From contig NZ_NTUP01000004.1 in assembly GCF_002561455.1 (NCBI RefSeq), positions 1 through 64,000 of the forward strand: a stretch of 64,000 bases of DNA, given 5' to 3'. Below are positions 25,862-34,186 of the stretch, one piece after another. The notes under the pieces were generated by a model, which searched no databases, was not told where the DNA came from, and saw only the letters and a list, made by a program, of their open reading frames with translations. Numbering within the stretch: the stretch's first letter is position 1; the number at the start of each line of letters is the position of its first letter. Origin of the DNA: Bacillus sp. AFS015802 (GTDB lineage: Bacteria > Bacillota > Bacilli > Bacillales > Bacillaceae_B). A program made the position numbers and the translations under genes.

Positions 25862-26185
25862 ATGGATCACATGAAAAAGATTGATACCGTTCAAGAGTTT
25901 GAACAGCTTTCGGAAACAAACCCGCGTTTCTTCTTTATGAAGCACAGCCTTACTTGCCCGGTAAGCTCGAATGCCTTCAATGAATATCAGGCATTTCTGA
26001 ACAAACATGAAGAAGAGCAAGGCTACTATTTAGCCGTGCAGGAATCAAGGGAGCTTTCCGCACACATCGCCGAAAAGTTTGGCATCAAACATGAATCACC
26101 ACAGGCTTTCCTGTTCATCGATGGAAAACCGGGCTGGAACGCCTCTCATTGGAAAATCACTGAAGATGAATTGAACAAGCTATAA
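25862..26185 (+). CDS. ytxJ: Bacillithiol-system redox protein YtxJ
   Basis: This 107-residue thioredoxin-fold protein (DUF2847) has a single Cys in the active site, KHSLTCPVSSNAF at about residues 27-39, and the cis-Pro region HESPQAFLF. Single-Cys monothiol bacilliredoxin-like proteins reverse mixed disulfides with bacillithiol. ATG 25862 and ATG 25871 are both possible; AGAAAGGAAG sits close before the first and about 10 bases before the second. It may be read through from ytxGH or use its own promoter. Its terminator is the first hairpin of repeat copy B. Confidence 0.85.
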   Translation: MDHMKKIDTVQEFEQLSETNPRFFFMKHSLTCPVSSNAFNEYQAFLNKHEEEQGYYLAVQESRELSAHIAEKFGIKHESPQAFLFIDGKPGWNASHWKITEDELNKL

Positions 26186-26192
26186 GGAATGT

Positions 26193-26506
26193 GACTGGGA
26201 CAAATGGGTTTCAGCTTAAAAAAATCCGAACGAGTGATTTGATAAAAATCTAACTCGTTCGGTTTTTAATTTTTAGTGCTAAAGCTTAATCTATGCATTA
26301 AGCAGGTTCTAGCTGTTGATTGGAGTGCAAGACGAAGACTCCTGCGGGAAAAGCGGAATAGGTGAGACCCCGCAGGAGCGTTAGCTGTGAGGAGGCTCGC
26401 CTTCCGCCCGAGGAAAGCGAAGTCTTGCACGGAAATCAACAGCGGTATTACACGTGATCAAATTGTTCGTCTTTAGAATGTATAGATTTAGTTATGTCCC
26501 AGCCTC
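26193..26506. repeat. Long intergenic repeat, copy B
   Basis: This stretch of about 314 bp is nearly identical to 7747-8063, in the same orientation, with the same terminal inverted repeats (GACTGGGACA, TGTCCCAGCC), the same ATCCGAACGAG hairpin and the same inner inverted repeat beginning GCTGTTGATTGGAGTG. Differences are a few substitutions and one-base indels. It follows the 3' end of ytxJ and carries no gene. Confidence 0.85.
26218..26267 (+). terminator. Terminator hairpin inside repeat copy B, serving ytxJ
   Basis: AAATCCGAACGAG pairs with CTCGTTCGGTTTTT across a 19-base loop. Confidence 0.6.
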
Positions 26507-26548
26507 GTTTTTTTGTTTTAGATAATATTTGGTAATTCCCTCCTATAC

Positions 26549-26573
26549 GTTTATTTATCTTCTTACAGGGAAG
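26549..26573 (+). promoter_or_regulatory. Candidate SigB-type promoter of the YtxH-like gene
   Basis: GTTTAT (26549-26554), 13 bases, then GGGAAG (26568-26573), placed 43 bases before the start codon. This fits a general stress promoter. Confidence 0.55.
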
Positions 26574-26616
26574 TTAACTAATAAGACTAAAAAACAATTA
26601 AATGGAGGAACGATTT

Positions 26617-27162
26617 ATGACACAGCCTGTACCTTATCAAACTGGGACAAAAAATAATACACAAGCGAAAAGAAGCGGCAAGTTAGTAAAGGGAATGGTG
26701 GTAGGAGCCGTTGTAGGCGGAGCCCTTGCCATGCTGGATAAAACGACGCGAAAAAACGTATCTACCAGAACATCAGATATGAAAGACTCGACTATGGGTA
26801 TGGTAGCCAAGGTGAGAGAAAATCCTTCTGGAATCGTGAATGACTGGCAGGACCGCCTGAAGACAGCGTCAAGCGTCTTGAAGGAAGCCATCACAGACGC
26901 TCAGAGCCTGTATGAAAAGGTGAATGATGATGTGATTGATCAAGTCAATCAAATAAAGGAAGATTCAACCGAAATGATCGCTACGACGAAAGAAGCGGCA
27001 GAAGAATTAAAGGATATTGGCGGCAAGGTGAAAGAAGCGGGAGAAGAAGTGACCGGCGATTCTACTTCATCACCGACTGCGACAAGCTCCACTTCCACAC
27101 AGGAAAACAATGTTCATCCAACCAACCGCACGAGCAGCATTCCTGGTCAAGTTGGATCATAA
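26617..27162 (+). CDS. YtxH-like general stress protein
   Basis: This 181-residue protein starts at ATG 26617 behind GGAGGAACG; the ATG at 26602 precedes that site and is not used. A basic N-terminal stretch leads into a glycine-rich hydrophobic segment (KGMVVGAVVGGALAML, about residues 26-41). A long Lys/Glu/Asp-rich amphipathic helix and a Ser/Thr-rich disordered tail follow. The architecture mirrors YtxH. The SigB-like promoter and position near ytxGHJ suggest a stress role. Function unknown. Confidence 0.75.
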   Translation: MTQPVPYQTGTKNNTQAKRSGKLVKGMVVGAVVGGALAMLDKTTRKNVSTRTSDMKDSTMGMVAKVRENPSGIVNDWQDRLKTASSVLKEAITDAQSLYEKVNDDVIDQVNQIKEDSTEMIATTKEAAEELKDIGGKVKEAGEEVTGDSTSSPTATSSTSTQENNVHPTNRTSSIPGQVGS

Positions 27163-27164
27163 TA

Positions 27165-27197
27165 CAAAAAAACTGGCGTAAAAGCCAGTTTTTTTGT
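27165..27197. terminator. Bidirectional terminator between the YtxH-like and FtsA-like genes
   Basis: AAAAAACTGGC pairs with GCCAGTTTTTTT around GTAAAA. The two convergent genes end on either side. Confidence 0.85.
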
Positions 27198-27210
27198 TGT
27201 CCATGAAACG

Positions 27211-29367
27211 TTAGCGGGATGCTTGGGGCCAGACGATTTCGAGTTCGTCTCCCTCTTGGATTTCTTCAAAAAAAGTCGTTTCCTCGCCATTCTTCAAAAG
27301 GACGAAGCTCCCGTTCGAATGAGCGGGCATGTTGATTTCCACGGAATTGAATAAATCCTGGAAGATAAATGAGCTCATGGGCTGTTCTTCTATGTGAATT
27401 GAATCCCCTGTTACTAAACGGTCGTCCATCCCGAGTTTGACTCCGTTCCTCGTGATTCGGCTGCTTTCTTTCTTAAGGTACACTTCTTCCCCGTTAAACG
27501 TAATGCGGATAGCGGAGTCCGGGGTAAACTTTTTTTTCATGAGAATGTCCTTCACGGTAGGTGTACCACCCGGTTTGAATGAAATGACATCCCCATTCTT
27601 GATTTTAGCAGAGGGCTTGGCTTCGACATCATGGATGAACAACCTTCCACAATAGGCCGGGAAGAAGGTGTCCACCCCATTGATGGAAATGCGGTAAGGC
27701 TTGGCAGCCTCCAACCATTCGGTGTAGCCGAATTGAGTTAATACGTCGAGAAGGGTGTCGACCAGCACGATGCGAATTTCATCCCGGTCATGAATGACTT
27801 CTTCCAATGGTACAGGCTGATTGTTTCTGTAGACGAGGGGAGTGAGCTGATACCTATTCCCGTCTATCTCAATCTGTTTAGAAGAAGAGGTATCCACTAG
27901 ATCGCCAATCGTCACCTGCGGGGAAGAGCCATTCTTCCCTTTTTGTACCGTGATCCGGTCATGATTCTGAATTGTTTCATCCAGTTCGCACGGTTGGCCG
28001 TTTTTTTCAATGAGTGGCGGTTGACCGTGCCCGCCGGGTAAAGTGATGTCCTGACCGTTGACGCTCACAAAGAAACCATTCCCCGGAGTCCCGTGCCATT
28101 TGCTTACCTTTAACCCTGCAGCAAGGATACAGTCCCCGATCGTCAGGTCTTTCACTTCAAATAATCGGACGGGCTGATCATTGACATAGGCGGTGACGTA
28201 TTGAACAGGGGCCTGCTTCGCTGCAATCGCGATACCGATCGGCGTGACGAGCTCGGGTCCCTTCGTCACTTCCTCCGATAGAGTGACATTCTGAATGGCG
28301 TCCACACCCCTAACGGCGACTCGATTGGGCGGAAGCTGTAGGGAGGAAGCCAATTGAACAGGGAGTCCCGGGGTCAAGCTCCCTCCCCCAACGAGCATGA
28401 CGGCCTGGGGCGGCTTCCCGTTATTCAAACGCAGGATCTCCTTTGAAATCTCCCCCGCAAGCCGGTTAACGGCAGGTGCGATTTTCTCGACCACTTCAAG
28501 AGATGGGAAGATCGTTTCGAACCCAAGAATGTCGGTAACCGTGATCTCTCCTGAGGATTGAAGTTCCCGCTTCGCCTTTTCAGCCAATGGGAAGTCCAGC
28601 AATAATTCATTGCTGATGGCTTCTGTTATTTCGTCTCCCGCTGTCGGCACCATCCCATATGCAATGACCGTCCCCATATTGGTGATCGCGATGTCGGATG
28701 TCCCCGCCCCGATATCCACGAGGGCCACATTCAGGCGCCTCATGGATTCAGGGATCAGCACGTTAATCGCTGCGATGGGCTCGAGTGTCAGGGCCTCCAT
28801 CTCAAGTCCGGCACGGGTAAGCGCCGCAATCAGGGATTCTACCACCACGCGGGGCAGGAAGGTGGCGATGATCTCGACGCTTGCTTCATCCCCCTGTTGA
28901 TCGACAAGACTGCCGATCTCCTCACCATCCAAGCGGTAAAAGAGAACCGAATAACCGACACAGTAATAATGATATCCTTTCGCATTCTGTTCATTTTCTG
29001 CAGCTAACGCCTGAGCCTGTTGAACCGCACTCAATTCCAGGTGGAGAATATCATTTTTCTGCAGAAGGGGTTTTCCTTTAATATTCAAGGTGGAAAGGGA
29101 CGTCTCCGTCTTAAGGGCACGCCCGGCCGCTGCAACGCACACTTTATAAAGGGGACCGTGTTTCGTTTCAAGCTTTCCTTTAATGGATGAGATGACCTCG
29201 GCAACGGCAGGGACATCATGAATCTGCCCATCCAGCATGGCTCTCTTCTTATGTTCTTCCATCAAAATGTCTGAAACTTGAAATATTCCGTCTATTTCTT
29301 CCAAAATGAGACCGACAACGGATCTGGTACCGATGTCTAATGCAAAGATTTTTTGCGTTTTTTTCAA
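27211..29367 (-). CDS. FtsA/PilM-like ATPase with a C-terminal tail of NG-type repeats
   Basis: This protein has about 718 residues. The N-terminal 380 form an actin-fold ATPase related to FtsA and PilM: phosphate-1 ALDIGTRSVVGLI, phosphate-2 VALVDIGAGTSDIAI and adenosine motif MLVGGGSLTPGL. FtsA would end soon after with a membrane helix. Here about 330 residues follow, made of roughly five divergent repeats with the pattern I-NG-x...L...(I/V)xx(G/R)DxIxI, a beta-grasp or SLBB-like signature. I favour TTG 29367 (GGGTGA upstream); GTG 29382 is the alternative. It may link cytoskeletal ATPase activity to envelope or carbohydrate binding, but its function is unknown. It is monocistronic, divergent from aroA. 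Confidence 0.72.
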   Translation of the reverse strand: MKKTQKIFALDIGTRSVVGLILEEIDGIFQVSDILMEEHKKRAMLDGQIHDVPAVAEVISSIKGKLETKHGPLYKVCVAAAGRALKTETSLSTLNIKGKPLLQKNDILHLELSAVQQAQALAAENEQNAKGYHYYCVGYSVLFYRLDGEEIGSLVDQQGDEASVEIIATFLPRVVVESLIAALTRAGLEMEALTLEPIAAINVLIPESMRRLNVALVDIGAGTSDIAITNMGTVIAYGMVPTAGDEITEAISNELLLDFPLAEKAKRELQSSGEITVTDILGFETIFPSLEVVEKIAPAVNRLAGEISKEILRLNNGKPPQAVMLVGGGSLTPGLPVQLASSLQLPPNRVAVRGVDAIQNVTLSEEVTKGPELVTPIGIAIAAKQAPVQYVTAYVNDQPVRLFEVKDLTIGDCILAAGLKVSKWHGTPGNGFFVSVNGQDITLPGGHGQPPLIEKNGQPCELDETIQNHDRITVQKGKNGSSPQVTIGDLVDTSSSKQIEIDGNRYQLTPLVYRNNQPVPLEEVIHDRDEIRIVLVDTLLDVLTQFGYTEWLEAAKPYRISINGVDTFFPAYCGRLFIHDVEAKPSAKIKNGDVISFKPGGTPTVKDILMKKKFTPDSAIRITFNGEEVYLKKESSRITRNGVKLGMDDRLVTGDSIHIEEQPMSSFIFQDLFNSVEINMPAHSNGSFVLLKNGEETTFFEEIQEGDELEIVWPQASR

Positions 29368-29571
29368 TTCGTATTCACCCACTTTAGCCTGTTATCATAC
29401 AATACAGAATACTTTAGCGCTTAAAAGCGTCTAATTAATAAAGAATTTTATCGTGACAATTTGGATATGTTCCATTATAATAAGTTTCAATATCAAAAAT
29501 GTATCATACTTTCTTAAAACTATAACAGTTTTTACGTATGAACAGGATAAAAAAAGAAAGGGTGCTGTATT

Positions 29572-30648
29572 GTGAGTAATCAAGAACTCGATCAATTACG
29601 AAAACAAGTCGACGAGATGAACTTAAAACTGTTAGACACCATTAATGAACGTGCTAAACTAGTTCAGGAAATCGGTCGTGTCAAGGAGACTCAAGGAGTA
29701 TACCGCTATGATCCTGTTCGTGAAAGAGGGATGCTTGATCTGATCAAGGAGAACAATGATGGTCCATTTGAACATTCGACCATTGAACATATTTTCAAAG
29801 AGATTTTCAAGGCTGGTTTGGAGCTGCAAAAAGACGATCACCGGAAAGCACTCCTGGTTTCACGCAAAAAGAAACCGGAGGACACCATCGTCAATATTAA
29901 TGGAGAAGCCATCGGTGACGGGAAGCCTCATTTTGTCTTCGGTCCATGTGCCGTAGAGTCATATGAACAAGTGGCGGCAGTGGCGAAAGCCGTTAAAGCA
30001 AAAGGACTTAAATTGCTGCGTGGCGGAGCATTCAAACCTAGAACGTCACCTTATGACTTCCAGGGCCTCGGGATCGAAGGCTTGAAGATTCTTAAAAAAG
30101 TGGCGGACGAATATGATTTGGCTGTCGTGAGTGAAATCGTCAATCCAGCCGATATCGAACCTGCGTTAGAATACATTGATGTGATTCAGATCGGTGCCCG
30201 GAATATGCAAAACTTCGAGCTGTTAAAAGCAGCAGGTGCCGTGAAAAAGCCCGTACTCCTGAAGCGCGGATTAGCTGCAACGATTGATGAATTCATCAAT
30301 GCCGCCGAGTACATCATTTCACAAGGGAATGGAGACATCATCCTTTGTGAGCGTGGGATCCGTACGTACGAAAAAGCAACACGAAACACACTCGACATTT
30401 CAGCTGTCCCAATCCTTAAGCAGGAGACGCATCTTCCTGTATTCGTGGACGTGACACACTCCACTGGACGGAGAGATTTACTCCTTCCGACGGCAAAAGC
30501 AGCACTTGCCATCGGAGCCGACGGAGTCATGGCCGAGGTTCATCCGGACCCAGCCGTTGCCTTATCCGACTCCGCTCAGCAAATGGATCTTGATCAATTC
30601 GATCATTTCTACAAAGAATTGTTAAAAGGCAGAACAATCGAAGTATGA
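29572..30648 (+). CDS. aroA: Bifunctional chorismate mutase / DAHP synthase AroA (AroG)
   Basis: This 358-residue fusion has an AroQ-type chorismate mutase domain (residues 1-85: [22 protein letters not shown]) and a type I-beta DAHP synthase barrel. The latter condenses PEP and erythrose-4-phosphate, the first step to aromatic amino acids. Barrel motifs are [53 protein letters not shown] and [13 protein letters not shown]. In Bacillus the mutase domain senses chorismate or prephenate. GTG 29572 follows GAAAGGG. The gene is followed by a terminator and then ccpA, as in B. subtilis. Confidence 0.97.
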   Translation: MSNQELDQLRKQVDEMNLKLLDTINERAKLVQEIGRVKETQGVYRYDPVRERGMLDLIKENNDGPFEHSTIEHIFKEIFKAGLELQKDDHRKALLVSRKKKPEDTIVNINGEAIGDGKPHFVFGPCAVESYEQVAAVAKAVKAKGLKLLRGGAFKPRTSPYDFQGLGIEGLKILKKVADEYDLAVVSEIVNPADIEPALEYIDVIQIGARNMQNFELLKAAGAVKKPVLLKRGLAATIDEFINAAEYIISQGNGDIILCERGIRTYEKATRNTLDISAVPILKQETHLPVFVDVTHSTGRRDLLLPTAKAALAIGADGVMAEVHPDPAVALSDSAQQMDLDQFDHFYKELLKGRTIEV

Positions 30649-30654
30649 TGGGTG

Positions 30655-30694
30655 AAGGGCTGGATCCTTTTTATGGGATTCAGCCCTTTTGATT
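30655..30694 (+). terminator. Intrinsic terminator after aroA
   Basis: AAGGGCTGGATCC pairs with GGATTCAGCCCTT and is followed by TT. Confidence 0.8.
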
Positions 30695-31042
30695 GTTGAA
30701 ATATGGTGCGGCGGGCAGTGCCGGCTGATACGGACATCAGCGTAATCCGAAAAAATTCAGCGAAACACGACTTCACCTGCTTTTCCACCCCCAAAAAAAC
30801 CCACCAAACTCTCCTCCAATATGCTATAATAATCTTTTTGCACAAATAAAAGCGGGAGTCGTTGCAGGAATATAAAGACTATCGTATGATTATCTCTGTA
30901 ATTGCAGATAAATAACCTATATAAACTCTAATGTGAACATAAATATGTGCATTTTTTAACAAACTATTGTAATCGCTTTTTTCTTTAGGTTTATTTGGTG
31001 TAAAATAAGGTAAATGAGAAGAAGAGTAAAGGAGTGTAAGCT
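30695..31042 (+). promoter_or_regulatory. aroA-ccpA intergenic region with a candidate ccpA promoter
   Basis: No gene is seen. TGCTATAAT at 30822-30830 is an extended -10 box (start near 30837), which would give ccpA a leader of about 200 bases. A cre-like sequence, TGTAATCGCTTTTT, lies at 30968-30981; it matches the left half of the consensus but not the final CA. The ccpA ribosome binding site AAAGGAG is at 31029. Confidence 0.4.
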
Positions 31043-32041
31043 ATGAACGTGACAATATATGACGTAGCAAGAGAAGCCAATGTATCGATGGCGACGGTTT
31101 CCCGTGTTGTAAACGGAAATCCGAATGTAAAACCGGCGACAAGAAAGAAGGTATTGGAGGTCATTGATCGCCTCGGGTATCGTCCGAATGCGGTGGCAAG
31201 AGGGCTTGCCAGTAAGAAAACGACGACGGTCGGGGTCATCATCCCAGATATTTCAAACATTTTCTATGCAGAACTCGCACGTGGGATTGAGGATATCGCC
31301 ACGATGTATAAATACAATATCATCCTGAGCAACTCAGATCAGAATGCCGAGAAGGAACTTCATCTTCTGAACACGATGCTTGGGAAACAAGTGGATGGGA
31401 TCCTGTTCCTCGGCGGTCACATTTCAGAAGAGCATGTCCAGGAGTTTGAACGTTCTCCAGTTCCGATTGTACTGGCCGGGGCAGTCGAAGATAGTAACAA
31501 GATCCCTTCTGTGAATATCGATTACAAGGCGGCATCCTTTGACGCAGTGTCTGAACTGCTCGAGAAGGGACACAAACGCATCGGTTTTGTCAGCGGTCCT
31601 TTCCACGATACGATCAACATGAAGTTCAAGCTGGAAGGATACAGGGAGGCTCTTGCCAAAGCTGGTGTCGAGTACAGCGATGATCTCGTGGTGGAAGGCG
31701 AATACACGTATGATTCAGGTCTTGAAGCATGGCAGAAGTTCTCTGAGCTTTCGGACAAGCCGACAGCCATCTTCGTTGGAAACGATGAAACGGCGCTTGG
31801 TGTCGTACACGGTGCACAGGATCAGAATGTCTCGATTCCTGAAGAAGTGGAAGTCATCAGCTTCGACAATACGAGACTTGCCCTGATGGTGAGACCTCAG
31901 TTAACGTCCGTCGTACAGCCTCTTTATGATATCGGGGCGGTTGCCATGAGATTACTTACGAAATACATGAACAAGGAAACGGTTGAAGAATCGACGGTTG
32001 TTCTCCCTCATCGACTTGAATACCGCAACTCAACAAAATAA
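31043..32041 (+). CDS. ccpA: Catabolite control protein A
   Basis: CcpA is the LacI-family master regulator of carbon catabolite control. With HPr(Ser-P) it binds cre sites. The 332-residue protein begins with the helix-turn-helix and hinge ([23 protein letters not shown], in part; [12 protein letters not shown]). A periplasmic-binding-protein-like core follows, with the family segments [19 protein letters not shown] and [24 protein letters not shown] 31043 follows AAAGGAGTGTAAG. Location between aroA and motP matches B. subtilis. Two cre sites in this window, at acuA and acsA, are likely targets. Confidence 0.97.
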   Translation: MNVTIYDVAREANVSMATVSRVVNGNPNVKPATRKKVLEVIDRLGYRPNAVARGLASKKTTTVGVIIPDISNIFYAELARGIEDIATMYKYNIILSNSDQNAEKELHLLNTMLGKQVDGILFLGGHISEEHVQEFERSPVPIVLAGAVEDSNKIPSVNIDYKAASFDAVSELLEKGHKRIGFVSGPFHDTINMKFKLEGYREALAKAGVEYSDDLVVEGEYTYDSGLEAWQKFSELSDKPTAIFVGNDETALGVVHGAQDQNVSIPEEVEVISFDNTRLALMVRPQLTSVVQPLYDIGAVAMRLLTKYMNKETVEESTVVLPHRLEYRNSTK

Positions 32042-32100
32042 GAAGTTTGTCGATATAAAGATAAAGACAAACAGAACTTATTTTTGTAGGGAGAGTCAAA

Positions 32101-32907
32101 ATGAAAAAGCTTGATGTTCTTACACCAATCGGGGTTGTAGTAGGGTTTCTATTCGTTGCGTTCGCCATCATTTCGAATGCAGGAGTGACCGGCTTCAGCT
32201 CCTTCATCGATCTTCCGTCCATGCTTGTTGTCATCGGCGGATTGATTGCGGCAATGCTGGTCAGTTTTTCGATCAGGGAATTGAAGCAGCTGGGGAAAGT
32301 GATGAGAGAATCCTTTCGTGATGTGGAATATGATCTTCACAATCTGATCCGGACGTTTGTCACACTATCAGAAAAGGCAAGGCGTGAAGGTCTCCTTTCA
32401 CTGGAGGCGGAAGTGGAAGCGGTCGAGGATCCCTTTATCCGGAAAGGGGTGCTGCTCGCCATTGATGGGGTCGAACAGGACGTGATCGTCGATATCATGA
32501 ATGCTGAAATCATCGCGTTAGAAGAGCGGCACCGCAAAAATAAGAGTTTACTCGATAAGGCGGGGGAATACGCACCTGCCTGGGGGATGATCGGTACGTT
32601 GATCGGACTCGTCCTCATGTTGAAAAATTTAAATGATCCGGCATCTCTGGGTCCCAATATGGCCATCGCGCTCCTTACGACACTGTATGGATCCTTACTT
32701 GCCAATCTTGTCTTCCTGCCAATGGCCTCCAAGCTCGCGATGAAAACAGAGAAAGAAGTGTTTATGAAGCAAATCGTGATCGAGGGTGTCATCGGCGTAC
32801 AGTCCGGTCAGAATCCGAAAATAGTAGAAGAGAAGTTAAGAGTTTTCTTATCCCATGAGGAATTGCACGCGGCAGCAAGAGAAGGGGCATTACGAGATGA
32901 AGCGTAG
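32101..32907 (+). CDS. motP: Flagellar stator protein MotP (Na+-type)
   Basis: This 268-residue MotA/TolQ/ExbB-family membrane protein has four predicted helices: two near the N terminus ([13 protein letters not shown] and [14 protein letters not shown]) and two later ([17 protein letters not shown] and [23 protein letters not shown]). MotP with MotS forms the sodium-driven stator first described in Bacillus as YtxD/YtxE. ATG 32101 follows AGGGAGAGTCAAA. It overlaps motS by 11 bases. Placement behind ccpA is conserved. Confidence 0.94.
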   Translation: MKKLDVLTPIGVVVGFLFVAFAIISNAGVTGFSSFIDLPSMLVVIGGLIAAMLVSFSIRELKQLGKVMRESFRDVEYDLHNLIRTFVTLSEKARREGLLSLEAEVEAVEDPFIRKGVLLAIDGVEQDVIVDIMNAEIIALEERHRKNKSLLDKAGEYAPAWGMIGTLIGLVLMLKNLNDPASLGPNMAIALLTTLYGSLLANLVFLPMASKLAMKTEKEVFMKQIVIEGVIGVQSGQNPKIVEEKLRVFLSHEELHAAAREGALRDEA

Positions 32908-33631
32908 AAAAAGACTGTCACAAGAGCCTCCAGGGGCTCCGAGATGGATGGTCACATTTTCCGATCTCATTACACTCATTCTCGTATTCTTCATTCTATT
33001 ATTCTCTATGTCCCAAATTGATATCGTGAAATTCAGGACCATCGCTGATTCCTTTCAGCAGCGGCAGATCCTCGAGTTTTATCCTTCTGTCATTCCGTTC
33101 GATGATCCATCGGCAGAACCGGAAATGGAATCGAAGGACACAGAGCCAAAGGGGAGTGAGGGTGAACAGGACCTGAACTCGTTATTGGCCAATATTCAAA
33201 GCTATCTAAAAGAAAATAAATTGAGTGATGTGATTGTTGCGACCAGAACCGAACGCGGAGTCGTCCTGGTACTTCAGGAACAGGCGCTGTTTGCTTCAGG
33301 CGAAGCGACGGTCCTTCCCGATGCCTATCCATTCCTGAATAAAGTAGGTGACCTCTTAGCGGGCATCCCAAACTTTGTGAAGGTGGAAGGACATACGGAT
33401 AATCGCCCCATTGATACATACCGGTTCCCTTCGAACTGGGAGCTGTCCTCTGCAAGGGCAAGCAGTGTGATCCGTTACTTGATCACGACCGAAAACCTCG
33501 ATCCCAAACGGTTCATTGCCGTCGGATATGGAGATACACGCCCGGTTGCCCCTAATGACACCGACGAAAATCTCCAGAAAAACAGGCGGGTCGAAGTGAT
33601 CATCACCGATCCAGCGTATGAGGAACAATAG
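32897..33631 (+). CDS. motS: Flagellar stator protein MotS
   Basis: This 244-residue protein is started at ATG 32897 inside the end of motP, with GAAGGGGC upstream. The single N-terminal helix holds the ion-binding Asp ([23 protein letters not shown], in part). A C-terminal OmpA-like peptidoglycan-binding domain follows ([42 protein letters not shown]). MotB-like proteins anchor the stator to the wall; the MotS branch is the partner of MotP and uses Na+. A terminator follows. Confidence 0.93.
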   Translation: MKRRKRLSQEPPGAPRWMVTFSDLITLILVFFILLFSMSQIDIVKFRTIADSFQQRQILEFYPSVIPFDDPSAEPEMESKDTEPKGSEGEQDLNSLLANIQSYLKENKLSDVIVATRTERGVVLVLQEQALFASGEATVLPDAYPFLNKVGDLLAGIPNFVKVEGHTDNRPIDTYRFPSNWELSSARASSVIRYLITTENLDPKRFIAVGYGDTRPVAPNDTDENLQKNRRVEVIITDPAYEEQ

Positions 33632-33650
33632 AATGTCTGGAAAAATAGAA

Positions 33651-33692
33651 AACAGGATGCCAACCTTAAGAGGTCGTCATCCTGTTTTTTTT
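33651..33692 (+). terminator. Intrinsic terminator after motS
   Basis: AACAGGATG pairs with CATCCTGTT and is followed by TTTTTTT; the DUF1641 gene ends just beyond it on the other strand. Confidence 0.75.
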
Positions 33693-33697
33693 GTAGT

Positions 33698-34186
33698 TTA
33701 TTTCTTATCATTTTTCACACGGTTTTTCCCGATCCCTCTTAAAATATAGATGATGATCGTAATGGTACGCTGGACGGCCGGGTCCCTAAGGGCACGGAAT
33801 AGTCCGAAAATCCCGGTTCTCTTGGTAGGGGGCCTTTCTTTTCCTATATTCAGATTTCGGGTATTCCGGACACTCAATGTTTCAATCCCTTCCAGATTCA
33901 AACTTCCGAGCAATTCAGTCATACGGGCCAGATTATTCAGGATGGCCGCGTTCTGATCTTTATTGGCTTCCTTTGAAAAATTATGGAGGATATCCTCCTG
34001 ATGGTTTACCATGGCGCTGATGGTATCCAGATTTTGATTTTCATCCATGTGCTTAATGATCCCGATGACCTTTAAAAGGGAATCTTTATTATCAGCAAGG
34101 GCTTCAACCAGTTCATTCAAGTTCTGCTCCTGAATTTTTTCTTTCGGAATTTCCAGGCGAACAACCTTATCGATGGATTTAGCCAT
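33698..34186 (-). CDS. DUF1641 protein associated with formate dehydrogenase (YjgD/YrhD-like)
   Basis: This 162-residue helical protein starts at ATG 34186 behind GAGGTTGATACAA, overlapping the end of the formate dehydrogenase gene by 8 bases. It contains the DUF1641 region (about residues 70-115) and a basic C-terminal end with a short hydrophobic stretch ([15 protein letters not shown]) that may touch the membrane. The same gene pair exists twice in B. subtilis (yjgC-yjgD and yrhE-yrhD), which suggests an accessory or electron-transfer partner role. The precise function is unknown. Confidence 0.82.
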   Translation of the reverse strand: MAKSIDKVVRLEIPKEKIQEQNLNELVEALADNKDSLLKVIGIIKHMDENQNLDTISAMVNHQEDILHNFSKEANKDQNAAILNNLARMTELLGSLNLEGIETLSVRNTRNLNIGKERPPTKRTGIFGLFRALRDPAVQRTITIIIYILRGIGKNRVKNDKK

